Below, one piece after another: positions 63,925 through 64,000 of a DNA stretch of 64,000 nucleotides (its first letter is position 1; each line of letters starts with the position of its first letter). The translations under genes and the position numbers were made by a program. The notes beneath the pieces were generated by a model, which saw nothing but the letters and a program-made list of their open reading frames with translations, was not told the DNA's origin and did not search any database. Source of the DNA: an uncultured Flavobacteriaceae bacterium. Its GTDB lineage: Bacteria > Bacteroidota > Bacteroidia > Flavobacteriales > Flavobacteriaceae. Location of the stretch: the NCBI GenBank assembly GCA_947500445.1, contig CANMSB010000016.1, forward strand, positions 42,018 to 106,017, given 5' to 3'.

Positions 63925-64000
63925 CTAGGGCGTGTTAACACTAATTGCATCGAAAATCAGGGCGATATAGATAAAGGCCGTGAACATGACGTCGAGTTTG
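63925..64000 (-). CDS. C-terminal fragment of an unknown protein, possibly a transposase (partial)
   Basis: From the window edge an open minus-strand frame runs 24 codons to TAG at 63925-63927 and reads KLDVMFTAFIYIALIFDA then ISVNTP. The short, hydrophobic end is reminiscent of DDE transposase C-termini found in flavobacterial insertion sequences, but the fragment is too short for a firm call. Most of the gene lies outside the window. Confidence 0.35.
   Translation of the reverse strand, partial: KLDVMFTAFIYIALIFDAISVNTP

Overview
The window looks like chromosomal DNA of a marine-type Flavobacteriaceae (Bacteroidota). Pointers are the many lipoproteins with Bacteroidota-style signal sequences, a FecI/FecR/TonB-receptor set, a DNA polymerase III alpha chain with a fused N-terminal exonuclease, -7 boxes of the TAnnTTTG type, little Shine-Dalgarno signal, and genes for fucose and sulfated-sugar use. 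All assignments come from reading the sequence; no database search was run.

Region 1 (1-13.8 kb) is a carbohydrate locus. It holds the tail of a probable FGGY sugar kinase, two paralogous secreted glycosidase-like proteins (GHL6/alpha-L-fucosidase-like) flanking a FucP-type fucose/H+ symporter, an ECF sigma factor divergent from its FecR-type anti-sigma factor, a TonB-dependent receptor with an STN signalling domain but no SusD partner, a beta-propeller lipoprotein and a DASS-family anion transporter.

Region 2 (13.9-31.3 kb) is the most striking part: a probable exopolysaccharide synthesis and export locus next to a nitric-oxide (or O2) sensing phosphorelay. The polysaccharide side has a receiver domain fused to a GT2 glycosyltransferase, a large GT-C-like membrane protein, a lipoprotein, a membrane-anchored GH5-like hydrolase, and a STAS / MOP-flippase / GT4 operon, plus a TPR + beta-barrel outer membrane protein. 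The parts list recalls Pel-type systems, but with a receiver domain and a STAS protein where Pel uses c-di-GMP control. The regulator operon reads receiver, H-NOX, multi-PAS histidine kinase, Hpt, LytTR response regulator. A working model is haem-based gas sensing feeding a phosphorelay whose outputs include the receiver-GT2 enzyme.

Region 3 (31.6-41.1 kb) has a propeller lipoprotein, two paralogous TPR-histidine kinase / NarL-type regulator pairs, a beta-barrel protein and a PQQ-propeller lipoprotein. A 28-nt element with strictly conserved spacing occurs three times, upstream of both kinase genes and of the lipoprotein, and looks like a shared operator.

Region 4 (41.1-47.5 kb) is a translesion cassette (dinB and a DnaE2-like polymerase) separated by about 500 bp of degenerate TTGAAC-type repeats, with a perfect 23-bp dyad before dinB, an apparently ATC-started dnaE2, and a BLUF photoreceptor downstream.

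Region 5 (47.5-64 kb) is mainly housekeeping: trehalase, glutaryl-CoA dehydrogenase, tRNA methyltransferase, sulfatase, rimM-rpsP with a recognisable promoter, a DUF2383 protein, dnaE, a seven-haem cytochrome, thioredoxin, a DUF58 protein and tRNA-Asp. The right edge has a Fic protein with a hairpin abutting its start codon and what may be the tail of a transposase.
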